Assembly: GCF_000160135.1 (NCBI RefSeq)
Contig: NZ_GG729935.1
Coordinates: forward strand, 216,186 to 280,185
Length of the DNA stretch: 64,000 nucleotides
Reading direction: 5' to 3'
Source: Oribacterium sp. oral taxon 078 str. F0262
Lineage (GTDB): Bacteria; Bacillota; Clostridia; Lachnospirales; Lachnospiraceae
How positions within the stretch are numbered: the first letter of the stretch is position 1; the number at the start of each line of letters is the position of its first letter. The translations under genes and the position numbers were made by a program. Shown in pieces: positions 1 to 7,644 of the stretch. A model generated the notes under the pieces. That model saw only the letters and a list, made by a program, of their open reading frames with translations, was not told the DNA's origin and made no database searches.

Positions 1-341
1 TGTTCAGCTGCCTGCCAATCATTGCGCGCCTCGGGTAGGTGTACTGTTTGACCGGATTGTAACGCGCGTTCGTATTCGTATTCAACAGAGTAATAGCTTC
101 CTCTTTTTTCCTACAAGAAGTCCCGGGGCATCCGGGACTTCAACCTGGAAATCAAAAAACATGAGAATCACCTCAAAAATGTCCTCTAAGATATAGGGTA
201 ATATTACCCTATATCTATTCTATCAAAAATCCTGCATTTCTGCAAGTGAAACAGCGCAGAAATGCAGGAAAATCAACGTTTTTGGTCACTCCGGATCAAG
301 ACGGTGTGACGTATAGGGGACTATTTTTCAGGAAGTTCACA
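1..341 (-). mobile_element. Right end of a first IS4-superfamily (IS1634-like) element, cut by the window edge
   Basis: This stretch is nearly identical to 5333-5671, the transposase-start end of the complete element at 3238-5671. I see one substitution, one extra base near 63 and one missing base near 112. It ends with the same terminal sequence GGAAGTTCAC. Only the first codons of the transposase frame lie inside the window (about 1-30), so the rest of the copy should lie to the left. Orientation is the same as the second copy, which makes the DNA between them a possible composite-transposon cargo. The one-base differences sit in the transposase N-terminal coding stretch and change its frame. 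Confidence 0.88.
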
Positions 342-342
342 C

Positions 343-627
343 TTAACTATTCTCATGATCAAATGCCCTCTTTCTCTTCTCATTAAGAACCTTATAAGCA
401 ATCAAACGAAGAACATACTCCGGCATAACGCGGCGACCAAGCTCCCATTCCTGCATCGTCCTATAAGGAATGCCAAGCCAATCTGAAAAATCCTTACGGT
501 TCATTCCTGACTGCTCTCTGATCATTTTAAAAGCATAAGCCATCATGCGTCTCGATGAATCCGTATCATTCTTTTCCATTGCTTCAATCTCAATTTCAAG
601 TCCCTCAATATTTAGAAAGTTTTGCAT
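343..627 (-). CDS. XRE-family helix-turn-helix DNA-binding protein
   Basis: A 94-residue protein whose second half (about residues 36-80) reads as a Cro/C1-type helix-turn-helix: IREQSGMNRKDFSDWLGIPY followed by a TMQEWELGRR recognition helix. The ATG at 627 has an AAAGGTGA ribosome site six bases upstream. The gene is divergent from the AbiE pair and has its own strong promoter with a perfect palindrome between -35 and -10 (679-695), so it probably represses itself. It may also control the neighbouring toxin pair. Its stop codon lies one or two bases from the end of the insertion sequence, so the C-terminus may have been trimmed by the insertion. Function beyond DNA binding is inferred. Confidence 0.8.
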   Translation of the reverse strand: MQNFLNIEGLEIEIEAMEKNDTDSSRRMMAYAFKMIREQSGMNRKDFSDWLGIPYRTMQEWELGRRVMPEYVLRLIAYKVLNEKRKRAFDHENS

Positions 628-671
628 ATAGTCACCTTTACAAAGGTAGTCATTGCATATATACTATGACA

Positions 672-701
672 ATTATAATGTAGTCACTGACTACATGTCA
701 A
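672..701 (-). promoter_or_regulatory. Promoter of the XRE gene with a palindromic operator in the spacer
   Basis: On the minus strand TTGACA (696-701) and TATAAT (672-677) are separated by 18 bases. The spacer holds the perfect palindrome TGTAGTCAGTGACTACA (679-695). Further AGTCA/TGACT half-sites lie just downstream near the start codon (628-653). The layout suggests autorepression by the XRE protein. Confidence 0.75.
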
Positions 702-737
702 CCTCGATCAGATATCTATAATTTGTCACTTTTTATT

Positions 738-830
738 TTTTTGCCGAATTATAGTTGTATTATCAGCATAAAGGTGCTATCATCTTTACTATGAAACGGC
801 AATTTTCTTTATTTTTGCCGAATTATAGTT
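738..830 (+). promoter_or_regulatory. Two identical 19-bp direct repeats in front of the AbiE genes (probable operator/promoter)
   Basis: The sequence tttttgccgaattatagtt occurs at 738-756 and again, unchanged, at 812-830, 74 bp apart. Each copy contains TATAGT, which could serve as a -10 hexamer reading toward the AbiE pair. AbiEi antitoxins are known to bind repeats in their own promoters (known of the family), so these are candidate binding sites. The ribosome site AGGTGA and the ATG at 858 follow the second copy closely. Confidence 0.5.
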
Positions 831-857
831 TTAGAGAGATCGAGGTGAACATTCGCT

Positions 858-1598
858 ATGAATGCAAATAATATACTACCATTACTTCCGAACGATGGAG
901 CCTTCAATAAGACAACCTTTCGCGAAACAGTCCACTCCATATACCCGGACTGCACCGAAGCCTCCATCAACTGGATGCTTGTCACCCTGCGCAAACAAGG
1001 CAGCCTTGCATCCGCAGGCACCGGGAAATACTACCGCATCCCTCAGGATGCTCCTGCAAAGAAACAGTATTTCTACCCTCATTCCCCGGAATACCTTGAT
1101 CTCGAAAAAGAGATTACCGAGGCCTACCCTCTTGTGAATTTTCAAATATGGGAACTGATCCAGATGAACGATTTCGTCAATCATCAGATCGCAAAGAACG
1201 TAATATTTATAGAAGTGGAAGCAATGCTTGTGGATACCGTCTACGAACTGCTGCATGAAAAACACCCTTATGCCATGATCCAGCCGACATATGACACCTT
1301 TTACAAACAGCGTGCTCCCGAAACAGATATCATCGTCCAAAAGCTCCTCTCTGAGGCTCCCTCACCGGACGCAAATCATTCTTGCGTGATAGAAAAGCTG
1401 TTGGTGGATCTGCTGTCCAAGAAGCTTTCAGGAAGCCTGATCGAGCGAAGCGAATATCCACGCATATATGAAGATGTCTTTCGCAAATACAATATTGATG
1501 AAACCCGTATGTTCCGGTATGCCAAACGCCGCCATCTCTATGACAGCCTGCTATCCTTCATAAAGACAAAAACCGACATACAACCGATGACCATTTGA
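858..1598 (+). CDS. AbiEi-like antitoxin/transcriptional regulator
   Basis: A 246-residue protein directly upstream of an AbiEii nucleotidyltransferase, 13 bases apart, the usual antitoxin-toxin order. The N-terminal 70 residues look like a winged helix (NKTTFRETVHSIYPDCTEAS, then a second helix and the wing GTGKYYRI). The remainder is an alpha/beta domain ending in a basic helix containing DETRMFRYAKRR. In type IV AbiE systems the first protein represses the operon and counteracts the toxin. Proteins of this shape next to AbiEii are common in Clostridia, sometimes under a DUF name rather than AbiEi. The assignment rests on context and overall form, not on a diagnostic motif. The start is set by AGGTGA about ten bases before ATG. 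Confidence 0.7.
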   Translation: MNANNILPLLPNDGAFNKTTFRETVHSIYPDCTEASINWMLVTLRKQGSLASAGTGKYYRIPQDAPAKKQYFYPHSPEYLDLEKEITEAYPLVNFQIWELIQMNDFVNHQIAKNVIFIEVEAMLVDTVYELLHEKHPYAMIQPTYDTFYKQRAPETDIIVQKLLSEAPSPDANHSCVIEKLLVDLLSKKLSGSLIERSEYPRIYEDVFRKYNIDETRMFRYAKRRHLYDSLLSFIKTKTDIQPMTI

Positions 1599-1611
1599 TA
1601 AGGAGAACCCC

Positions 1612-2652
1612 ATGATAACAAAAGAAACCTACACTATAGAATATGTGAACACGCTTCGTGAGAAATATAAGAAAGACCCTTCCCTTTTGGAAAGAGTCCT
1701 GTTTGCCTTTGGTCTGTTGGAAGCCATCACCCGTGTCGGAATGCCCTTCATTTTTAAGGGCGGTACATCACTGATGCTAATTCTTGACCATCCCTTACGG
1801 CTCTCAACCGACATTGATATCCTCGTACAACCTGGCACGGATGTTGACCACTATATAGATGAAGCAGCCAAGATATTCCCGTTCAAGACCTTCGAGGAAG
1901 ACCGACGTGTCGGCAAAAACAATATAGAGAAGCGCCACTTCAAGTTCATCTATGACTCACCACTGAGGAATGATGACTTTTATATCCTTCTGGATATTGT
2001 CTTTGCTGATAGTCCATATCTTGCCACACAGACCTGCGAAATAAAGAACGACCTGCTTGTCACCGACAGTACACCGATAACAGTAACCGTTCCATCACCG
2101 GAATGTATCCTCGGAGACAAGCTCACTGCCTTTGCTCCGCACACCACCGGCGTACCATTCGGAATAGACAAAGAGCTTGAAATCATCAAGCAGCTCTTCG
2201 ATGTTGCAAACCTCTCGAAAAAGATAGACAACTACCAGAATCTCATTGCCACCTATGACCGCGCTATTCTGGATGAGATCGGCTACCGCGACATAACGGC
2301 AACCCGTGAAGATGTCCTCCGGGATACCATCCGCTCCTGCGCCTGCATCATTGGAAAAGGTGTCTACGACAAAGATGAATTCCCGCTCTTTATCAAGGGA
2401 ATTCACTCCATCGGCGGCCATGTCCTGTCCATGAAATACAGTACCACTATCGCCGCCAACCAGGCAAGCCGTGTGATGTACCTCGCCTCCTGTATGCTCA
2501 CAGGTCAGCCCTTCACACCTATAGAAGATCCCGGACCATATCTTCAGGCAAATATAGGAAAAAGCCAATACAAAAAGCTTTCCTATATGCGCAGCCAAAG
2601 CCCTGAAGCCTTTGCCTACATTGTTGAGGCTCTGCGAATGATTGAAGGATGA
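1612..2652 (+). CDS. AbiEii/AbiGii-type nucleotidyltransferase toxin
   Basis: A 346-residue protein with the signature of the AbiEii nucleotidyltransferase fold. FKGGTSL at residues 48-54 is the GG-S nucleotide-binding turn, followed by STDIDIL with the metal-binding D-x-D at 67-69. ECILGDKLTAF near residue 165 supplies the later conserved Asp/Lys, and KQLFDVANL near 190 is the usual D-hhhL motif. Family members stop growth by transferring nucleotides to essential RNAs, giving abortive infection against phage or plasmid maintenance. The ribosome site AAGGAG lies just before the ATG. All catalytic motifs are present, so the toxin looks active. The pair is bracketed by two copies of one insertion sequence. 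Confidence 0.9.
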   Translation: MITKETYTIEYVNTLREKYKKDPSLLERVLFAFGLLEAITRVGMPFIFKGGTSLMLILDHPLRLSTDIDILVQPGTDVDHYIDEAAKIFPFKTFEEDRRVGKNNIEKRHFKFIYDSPLRNDDFYILLDIVFADSPYLATQTCEIKNDLLVTDSTPITVTVPSPECILGDKLTAFAPHTTGVPFGIDKELEIIKQLFDVANLSKKIDNYQNLIATYDRAILDEIGYRDITATREDVLRDTIRSCACIIGKGVYDKDEFPLFIKGIHSIGGHVLSMKYSTTIAANQASRVMYLASCMLTGQPFTPIEDPGPYLQANIGKSQYKKLSYMRSQSPEAFAYIVEALRMIEG

Positions 2653-2687
2653 GAAAAAGCCTGTACCCTGTGTATATTCCACGTGAG

Positions 2688-2764
2688 TAGCCCACTTTGC
2701 ACGGCTGAATAGCCCACCTGCCACGGCCATTTAGCCCAGTTTTCACGGAAACGAGCCCAGTAGG
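2688..2764. repeat. Tandem 22-bp repeats resembling an IS21-type terminus
   Basis: Four successive units starting (T)AGCCCA at 2688, 2710, 2732 and 2754 have a period of 22 bp, each (the last one partial) with a CACGG core. Multiple short direct repeats with this spacing are typical of IS21-family ends, where they bind the transposase. No intact istA/istB accompanies them here, so this is probably an element remnant. The stretch from 2765 to 3037 shows no gene I can support. Confidence 0.5.
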
Positions 2765-3037
2765 ATCAGTCACCTTCCGCCAGCCTTGACAGTCGACATC
2801 TGCGCGATATGCCCACATCGGCGATGGGGACTCAGGGATATCAGATACATAAGCCTTTTCATCCCCATCGCAGCAGCCATTGTATTGCGCATCTGCCGCC
2901 GGTCAAGTCCAGGCCGCTTGCGCGGTGGCTGTTATTCTGGCCGCCATAAGAATGGTGGCTCAGAATGATCTTGGGATATCAACTGCGGCTGCGCCGCCTG
3001 AACAAGCCGCTATGGCCTGCCCAGACGGTCAGCATCC

Positions 3038-3238
3038 TCAGTTGTTACAGATATCCGTGCCAGCAGGGCAGTTGCCTTTGCAGGCTTTCTGTACCTTGAC
3101 ATGATAATCGCGGAATTCCATCGGATCACCGCCGCTGTAGAGGATGCTTTTGAAGAGCTCCTAGACGGGATCTCCTTCATATCTGCCAGTCAAATGTGAC
3201 AGGATATCCATGCGAAGCAGTTCTCCTTCTTCTTGATT
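3038..3238 (-). pseudogene. Gene fragment with an in-frame stop, cut by the insertion sequence
   Basis: Reading left from the insertion-sequence edge, an open stretch of 66 codons gives peptides such as LLRMDILSHLTGRYEGDPV and, after an in-frame TAG, SILYSGGDPMEFRDYHVKVQ. The clean reading on both sides of the stop and the abrupt start at the element boundary suggest the 3' end of a gene that the element truncated. I do not recognise the family. Confidence 0.4.
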
Positions 3239-3271
3239 GTGAACTTCCTGAAAAAATTCCCCTAAAGCCCC

Positions 3272-3520
3272 TCAGGTGAACGGCAGGTCTTTATAGTCGT
3301 TCAAGATATCCAGTAATTCGTCAAGTGACATCCCACTCTCCTGATAGGCTTTGTAGAGAGCCTCCTTGAGATTCTCTTCCCTTCTTTCGGGATACCGCTC
3401 ATCCAGCAGTTCTTCAAGCTGTTCTGTCAGTTTGTTGTATTCGTCACGATTGACAGACAGCTTCTTTTTGATATTTTCGATTTTTTTGTCGAGTTCTTTC
3501 TGACGATCCGTTTCTTTCAT
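3272..3520 (-). CDS. IS-encoded small coiled-coil protein (second accessory gene)
   Basis: An 82-residue acidic/basic helical protein, last gene of the insertion sequence, three bases after the preceding small gene. Residues 5-50 form a heptad-like coiled coil (KELDKKIENIKKKLSVNRDE and onward). The tail QESGMSLDELLDILNDYKDL resembles a short helical adaptor. The stop is 34 bp from the left terminal repeat, so the gene belongs to the element. Function is unknown; a role as a transposase cofactor or regulator is inference. Confidence 0.6.
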   Translation of the reverse strand: MKETDRQKELDKKIENIKKKLSVNRDEYNKLTEQLEELLDERYPERREENLKEALYKAYQESGMSLDELLDILNDYKDLPFT

Positions 3521-3523
3521 AAT

Positions 3524-3778
3524 TTATGCTTCCTGCTCCCCGGTATCCGCGCCCGGATCCGATCTGACAAAGGCAAGGATCTCGCTGTATGTACGTTTAC
3601 TCTGACGGATTGCTTCCGCCAATTCCTTATTTCGCAGAGCCTTCCTCTCATCTGTCAGCTTCTTCAGCTCTTCAACCGCTGTATTGTGAGCAGCTCTGGT
3701 CTTTGCAACCTTTTCTTCAGTCTGCTCGATCTTCCGCTCCAGCAGCCGCATTCCTGTTCTTCTGATCCCGGCCATCAT
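3524..3778 (-). CDS. IS-encoded small coiled-coil protein (first accessory gene), DUF4315-like in form
   Basis: An 84-residue protein starting at an ATG that overlaps the transposase stop by four bases (ATGA), so it is translationally coupled to the transposase. Residues 12-60 are a coiled coil (LERKIEQTEEKVAKTRAAHN and onward), followed by a short helix YSEILAFVRSDP. The shape matches small DUF4315-type proteins of clostridial mobile elements, but I assign that by general pattern only. Confidence 0.6.
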   Translation of the reverse strand: MMAGIRRTGMRLLERKIEQTEEKVAKTRAAHNTAVEELKKLTDERKALRNKELAEAIRQSKRTYSEILAFVRSDPGADTGEQEA

Positions 3779-5352
3779 TGTGCCTCCTTTTCTCCACCGC
3801 CCATGATCTGTTGCAGGAGTTTCCCGATCTTTCCCGTTCTGTACCGGACATTTGCATCGCTGATTCCGAATGCATCAAGAATCACCTTTTCATGCTTTGT
3901 TACTGCATGATCCAGCCGGTAAATGCCGTCGAGCTGACGGATCATTACTATCTTTTCCAACTCCTTCAGTGCTGCCGGGACCGTGAGATAATTAGGGCGT
4001 TCACTCATGGATTCCTGCCTGTCTTTCAGCACGGTGTAGAGCCGGCACCGTATGATCAGCGCAATAAACTCGACAAAAATCCTGGCAGAAGCGGCGTCAC
4101 CGGATCCCGTCCGCATACTCCTGTTGCCGAGGAATGTCTTGTCGGAGCGAAACAGCTTCTCGGATGCGTCGCGGCTCTTGTAGAGCGTTATGGCTTCCCT
4201 GGCTGTCATCTTTTCGGATGTGATGATTGCAAAATAGCCGCAGAGCGACAGCTCCTGCTCGATAACGTCTGTTCTCTCTTCTGCAATCGCGAACGTCTTC
4301 CCGTCTTTCTCATAGTGGAGATAGAAGTATTCCTCAAATCCGGCTCCGAGTTCCTTCTCTTTTCCCTCGCAGTTGTCCAGAAATGCCTTCATCCGGCAGA
4401 TTTTTTCTTTCACCTGCTGTTTCCCGCTCAACGCCTTGACATCACTGTAGTAAACATGGATATATCTAGTCTGTTCATCCCCCTCATACAGTTCATCGGA
4501 AACAGTGGTCCCATATACGTCGTACCTGTCGATGTATTTCGCCCGTTTGTTCTCGAAAGCGCCCATCTGCCTAAGAATGATGCCGCGGATGAACTTCTTC
4601 ATCCCTTTCACCATGATGATGAAGCTGTAATCGTTTTTATCCATGTAGGCCAGGTTCGCACGGCTGAAGTAACCGCGGTCCAGGATAAATCCAAGTTTCC
4701 TGTATCCATAGGAATACGCTTTATCCACGGCGTATCTCAGCTGTGACACGTCGTTGATGCTGCCTGGATACTGCTCATAGAAGAGAGGCTCGCGGTTGGC
4801 AGTGTCATAGGCGACAGAATAATGGAAGACCGGAAGCCCCGCATCTTCCTTTGGATGGCCGAACTCCACCATGTCGATGTCCCCGGACTGACAGTTCTTG
4901 TTGGTGGAGTCATAGGAGATATAAATCTTTTCTCTCTTATTCCTTCTTTCATTCCAGCCGTTCAGAAAACCGACCGTCTGTTCCGCTCTGATGCTGTGAA
5001 GGAAATCTGACACCTTCGAATCACTGTAAATTCTCATGTCACTGGTGAACAGAGGATGGCAGTATGCGTAATCAGGATAATACTGGCCTGCATTATCCTC
5101 CGAAACAATGGAGTAGCACGCAAGATCGAGTAGGAGTCCCGCGTCCTTCCTGTTCATGTATTTCTGCAGAAGCTCAGGCAGATGATACTCATCGATGAGC
5201 TTCTCCAGCACGATGAAGCTTCCTGCGCTGAGATAAGGACTTCTTGCTGTCCTGTCCATCGCTTCCGGAAGCTCCGCATCTGGAAAATATTTCAGGAAGT
5301 TCTCGTTGGGCCACATTTTCCGGTCATCTTTGTTCAGCTGCCTGCCAATCAT
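3775..5352 (-). CDS. IS4-superfamily DDE transposase
   Basis: The open frame from 5352 gives 525 residues. Catalytic residues read D148 (YISYDST), D225 (FILDRGYFS) and E398, within the IS4 signature Y391-R394-E398-K405 (YKSRDASEKLFRSDK). The roughly 170-residue gap between the second Asp and the Glu is an inserted beta domain as in IS1634-type enzymes. A better start exists upstream: ATG at 5492 with GAGGTG six bases before it, reading MFFDFQVEVPDAPGLLV. That frame joins the body only by a -1 shift at the A6 run at 5433-5438 (T6 on the plus strand), after which KRGSYYSVEYEYERAYNP leads into the 5352 frame. So the full product probably needs frameshifting, or this copy is mutated. Confidence 0.88.
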   Translation of the reverse strand: MIGRQLNKDDRKMWPNENFLKYFPDAELPEAMDRTARSPYLSAGSFIVLEKLIDEYHLPELLQKYMNRKDAGLLLDLACYSIVSEDNAGQYYPDYAYCHPLFTSDMRIYSDSKVSDFLHSIRAEQTVGFLNGWNERRNKREKIYISYDSTNKNCQSGDIDMVEFGHPKEDAGLPVFHYSVAYDTANREPLFYEQYPGSINDVSQLRYAVDKAYSYGYRKLGFILDRGYFSRANLAYMDKNDYSFIIMVKGMKKFIRGIILRQMGAFENKRAKYIDRYDVYGTTVSDELYEGDEQTRYIHVYYSDVKALSGKQQVKEKICRMKAFLDNCEGKEKELGAGFEEYFYLHYEKDGKTFAIAEERTDVIEQELSLCGYFAIITSEKMTAREAITLYKSRDASEKLFRSDKTFLGNRSMRTGSGDAASARIFVEFIALIIRCRLYTVLKDRQESMSERPNYLTVPAALKELEKIVMIRQLDGIYRLDHAVTKHEKVILDAFGISDANVRYRTGKIGKLLQQIMGGGEKEAQ

Positions 5353-5804
5353 TGCGCGCCTCGGGTAGGTGTACTGTTTGACCGGATTGTAAGCGCGTTC
5401 GTATTCGTATTCAACAGAGTAATAGCTTCCTCTTTTTTCCTTACAAGAAGTCCCGGGGCATCCGGGACTTCAACCTGGAAATCAAAAAACATGAGAATCA
5501 CCTCAAAAATGTCCTCTAAGATATAGGGTAATATTACCCTATATCTATTCTATCAAAAATCCTGCATTTCTGCAAGTGAAACAGCGCAGAAATGCAGGAA
5601 AATCAACGTTTTTGGTCACTCCGGATCAGGACGGTGTGACGTATAGGGGACTATTTTTCAGGAAGTTCACACAAACACTGCTTCATTCCCTCGAGGTTTC
5701 CTCTGAGCGGAACAAAAGCGCTCGGAATATGCCTTACGGAAAAACAGCAGAAACAGCGCCAGTGCTGCAGCTCTCTCCCACTCTCCTTTGAATCCTTACC
5801 CAAT

Positions 5805-5840
5805 ATAAAAGAGCCGCCCGTGTAAATGAGGCAAGCTCTT
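5805..5840 (-). terminator. Probable terminator after the VWA gene
   Basis: On the minus strand GAGCTTGCC and GGCGGCTC pair around a loop of about eleven bases and are followed by TTTTA. It lies about 65 bp beyond the stop of the last gene of the MoxR operon. The rest of 5672-5902 holds no gene I can support. Confidence 0.5.
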
Positions 5841-5902
5841 AAACAAAAGCACATTTCAGGCGGTCATCGGAGAGAGCATCCTGTTTAGCGCAGTCTGGAT
5901 CT

Positions 5903-7159
5903 TCAGTTCTTCTCTTCCTCCTCGGAAAAGCCCGTGAGATCCATCCCCTTCAGCGTCTTTTCCAAAAGCTCCGGAAGGCGCTGCGGCGAACAGGCGAAGC
6001 AGGGGATCTGCATCTGGGCAATGCGCTCCGCGATCCGCTTATCATAATAGGGTTTTCCGCCGTCCTGAACCGCGAGGAGACAGACCACGGTGACGCCGCT
6101 CTCCTTCATCCCCTGAAGTCTCCTCAGCATCCCCGCCTGATTTCCACCCTCGCAGAGATCAGAGATCAGAAAGAACATCGTCTTCCCCGGATTTTCGATC
6201 AGACTTTCGCAATAAGCGATGGACCGATTGATATCCGTCCCGCCGCCAAGCTGAAAGCCGAAGAGGAGATCGATCGGATCATCGGACTTCTCCGTCAGAT
6301 CTACGACATTCGTATCGAAGGCGACGATCCTCGTCCTGAGAGAGCTCATGCTTGCCAGAATGCAGCTCATGATCGAAGAGTAGATCACAGACTCCCCCAT
6401 GGAACCGCTCTGATCAATGTCCAGGATAATAGTATGCTTATTCGCGGCAGTGCGCGCACTCCGCTCGAAAAAATAGTACTTCTCCGGCACAAGCTTTCCA
6501 AACTCCGGTCTGTAATTCCGGATCCCTCTCCGGATCGTCGTCTTGAAGTCGAGAGCGGAGGCAGAGGGGATCGGGGAATGCGCCCTTCGGTTCAGCGCCG
6601 CTGTCACAGCTCTCCTGAGGTCTGACTCGAGAAGCGCATTGATTTCCTCCACAATCTTCTGAATGAAGGCTCTCGCATCCTCCTTGCTCCGCTTCGGAAT
6701 TTCGTCCTTCAAAAGAAGGAGCGTGCTCGCGAGATGAATATCCGGCTCCAGACTCCTCAGAAGCTCCGGCTCGAAGAGAAGCTGCTTCAGGCCGCATCTC
6801 TCCATCGCATCCGTCTGAATGATCTTCACAAGCTCCGGATCAAAGAGCGTCCTGATATCCCCGAGCCAGCGGCTGATCGTCGGATTTGAGGGACCGCGTC
6901 CGCCGGGTCCGCCCGGGCCATTCTGCGGACCGCCCTCACCGAAACGAAAACGGGAATTGCTGTTGTAGATCGCGCTCAGCGCCGCATCCAGCATCTGATC
7001 CTCCTCGCTGAGAGCGGGCCCGCCGGCCTCAGAGTGTGAAAAGCGCTCCTCGCTCTCCTCTCCGAGAATCAGACGCCATCTCCGGATCCGGGCCGCCGTC
7101 TCATCTCCGAGCGCTGCCTCCCCTTTCTTGCCCATTTTCTTCACCCTCTCTCCTGTCAA
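5903..7159 (-). CDS. VWA-domain (MIDAS) protein of a MoxR/YehL-type operon (YehP-like)
   Basis: A 418-residue protein whose C-terminal half is a von Willebrand A domain. The metal site is DIDQSGSMGES near residue 245, with the later conserved Thr in LGGGTDIN near 300 and Asp in FFLISDLCEGG near 335. The N-terminal half is helical with a glycine/proline-rich stretch around residues 75-92. VWA proteins of this kind act with MoxR AAA+ ATPases, probably as substrate or metal-dependent adaptors. It is the last gene of the cluster SWIM - HEAT-like - MoxR - DUF5682 - VWA, which resembles E. coli yehLMPQ in content. The open frame starts with TTG at 7159 (AGGAG upstream); an ATG at 7135 is an alternative start. 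Confidence 0.85.
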   Translation of the reverse strand: MTGERVKKMGKKGEAALGDETAARIRRWRLILGEESEERFSHSEAGGPALSEEDQMLDAALSAIYNSNSRFRFGEGGPQNGPGGPGGRGPSNPTISRWLGDIRTLFDPELVKIIQTDAMERCGLKQLLFEPELLRSLEPDIHLASTLLLLKDEIPKRSKEDARAFIQKIVEEINALLESDLRRAVTAALNRRAHSPIPSASALDFKTTIRRGIRNYRPEFGKLVPEKYYFFERSARTAANKHTIILDIDQSGSMGESVIYSSIMSCILASMSSLRTRIVAFDTNVVDLTEKSDDPIDLLFGFQLGGGTDINRSIAYCESLIENPGKTMFFLISDLCEGGNQAGMLRRLQGMKESGVTVVCLLAVQDGGKPYYDKRIAERIAQMQIPCFACSPQRLPELLEKTLKGMDLTGFSEEEEKN

Positions 7160-7267
7160 AGGACTCCTATGCCCTTCCTTCGCGCATGCTGTATCCTCTG
7201 CACTGCCTGCAAAAGCAGACTGCGCCGTGCTTCACTTCTCCCAAGACCCGCCGTCCCGGCGTTTCAG

Positions 7268-7400
7268 GACTCGGCTTCGCCCGGGTGGCTTCAGCCGATC
7301 TCCCTCCGGGAGACACTTCTCCTTGAGAAGACTCAAGGACGCTCCGAACTGCCGCCCTGCCAGTTTGTCTGTCCGCGTACAGGCCGTCTGCCGCCCCGGC
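7268..7400 (+). repeat. Structured intergenic repeat, divergent X-module copy with Y-type tail
   Basis: It begins GACTCGGCTTCGCCCGGGTG like the exact copies that follow. It diverges after the CACTTCTC hairpin and continues into a tail ending GGCCGTCTGCCGCCCCGGC, the same block seen at 16.5, 34.2 and 63.3 kb. The hairpin loop reads TCC instead of TTC while the stem is kept. With the next two copies it fills the 480 bp gap between the VWA and DUF5682 genes; nothing else is visible there. Confidence 0.75.
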
Positions 7401-7510
7401 GACTCGGCTTCGCCCGGGTGGCTTCAGCCGATCTCCCTTCGGGAGACACTTCTCTTCGAGAAGTGGTCAAGGACGCTCCGAGTCTGCCTGATGGCAGACT
7501 TCTACGCTTT
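7401..7510 (+). repeat. Structured intergenic repeat, exact X-module copy 1 (110 bp)
   Basis: Identical over 110 bp to 7535-7644. It is built from a closing stem GACTCGG...CCGAGTC enclosing small hairpins GGCTTCGCC, GGCTTCAGCC, CTCCCTTCGGGAG and CACTTCTCTTCGAGAAGTG. A final hairpin, GTCTGCCTGATGGCAGAC, shares three bases with the closing stem. Confidence 0.85.
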
Positions 7511-7534
7511 TTCTTCGCTTCTTCGAAGCTCAGA

Positions 7535-7644
7535 GACTCGGCTTCGCCCGGGTGGCTTCAGCCGATCTCCCTTCGGGAGACACTTCTCTTCGAGAAGTGG
7601 TCAAGGACGCTCCGAGTCTGCCTGATGGCAGACTTCTACGCTTT
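7535..7644 (+). repeat. Structured intergenic repeat, exact X-module copy 2 (110 bp)
   Basis: A perfect duplicate of 7401-7510, separated from it by 24 bp. Its last bases overlap the stop codon of the DUF5682 gene (7643-7645), so the repeat abuts or ends that gene. Orientation is opposite to the flanking genes. Confidence 0.85.

Larger units (their letters stand above)
3238..5671 (-). mobile_element. Complete IS4-superfamily (IS1634-like) insertion sequence, about 2.43 kb
   Basis: Imperfect terminal inverted repeats begin TGTGAACTTCCTGAAAAA at 3238 and, on the other strand, at 5671, continuing to a shared TCCCCTA. Inside are a DDE transposase and two small downstream genes on the same strand, overlapping or 3 bp apart. 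The transposase carries the IS4 Y(2)R(3)E(6)K signature with a long gap between the second Asp and the Glu, as in the IS1634 group. A palindrome, ATAGGGTAATATTACCCTAT, sits at about 5522-5541 upstream of the transposase and may be its promoter/operator region. The bases immediately flanking the two ends do not match, so no target duplication is visible for this copy alone. Confidence 0.88.

Noticed and set aside
3238-5671. Target-site duplication around the complete insertion sequence
   Set aside because: Bases left of 3238 and right of 5671 do not match over 4-8 positions.
7268-7644. CRISPR array
   Set aside because: Repeats are long, few, internally structured and lack uniform spacers; no cas genes.
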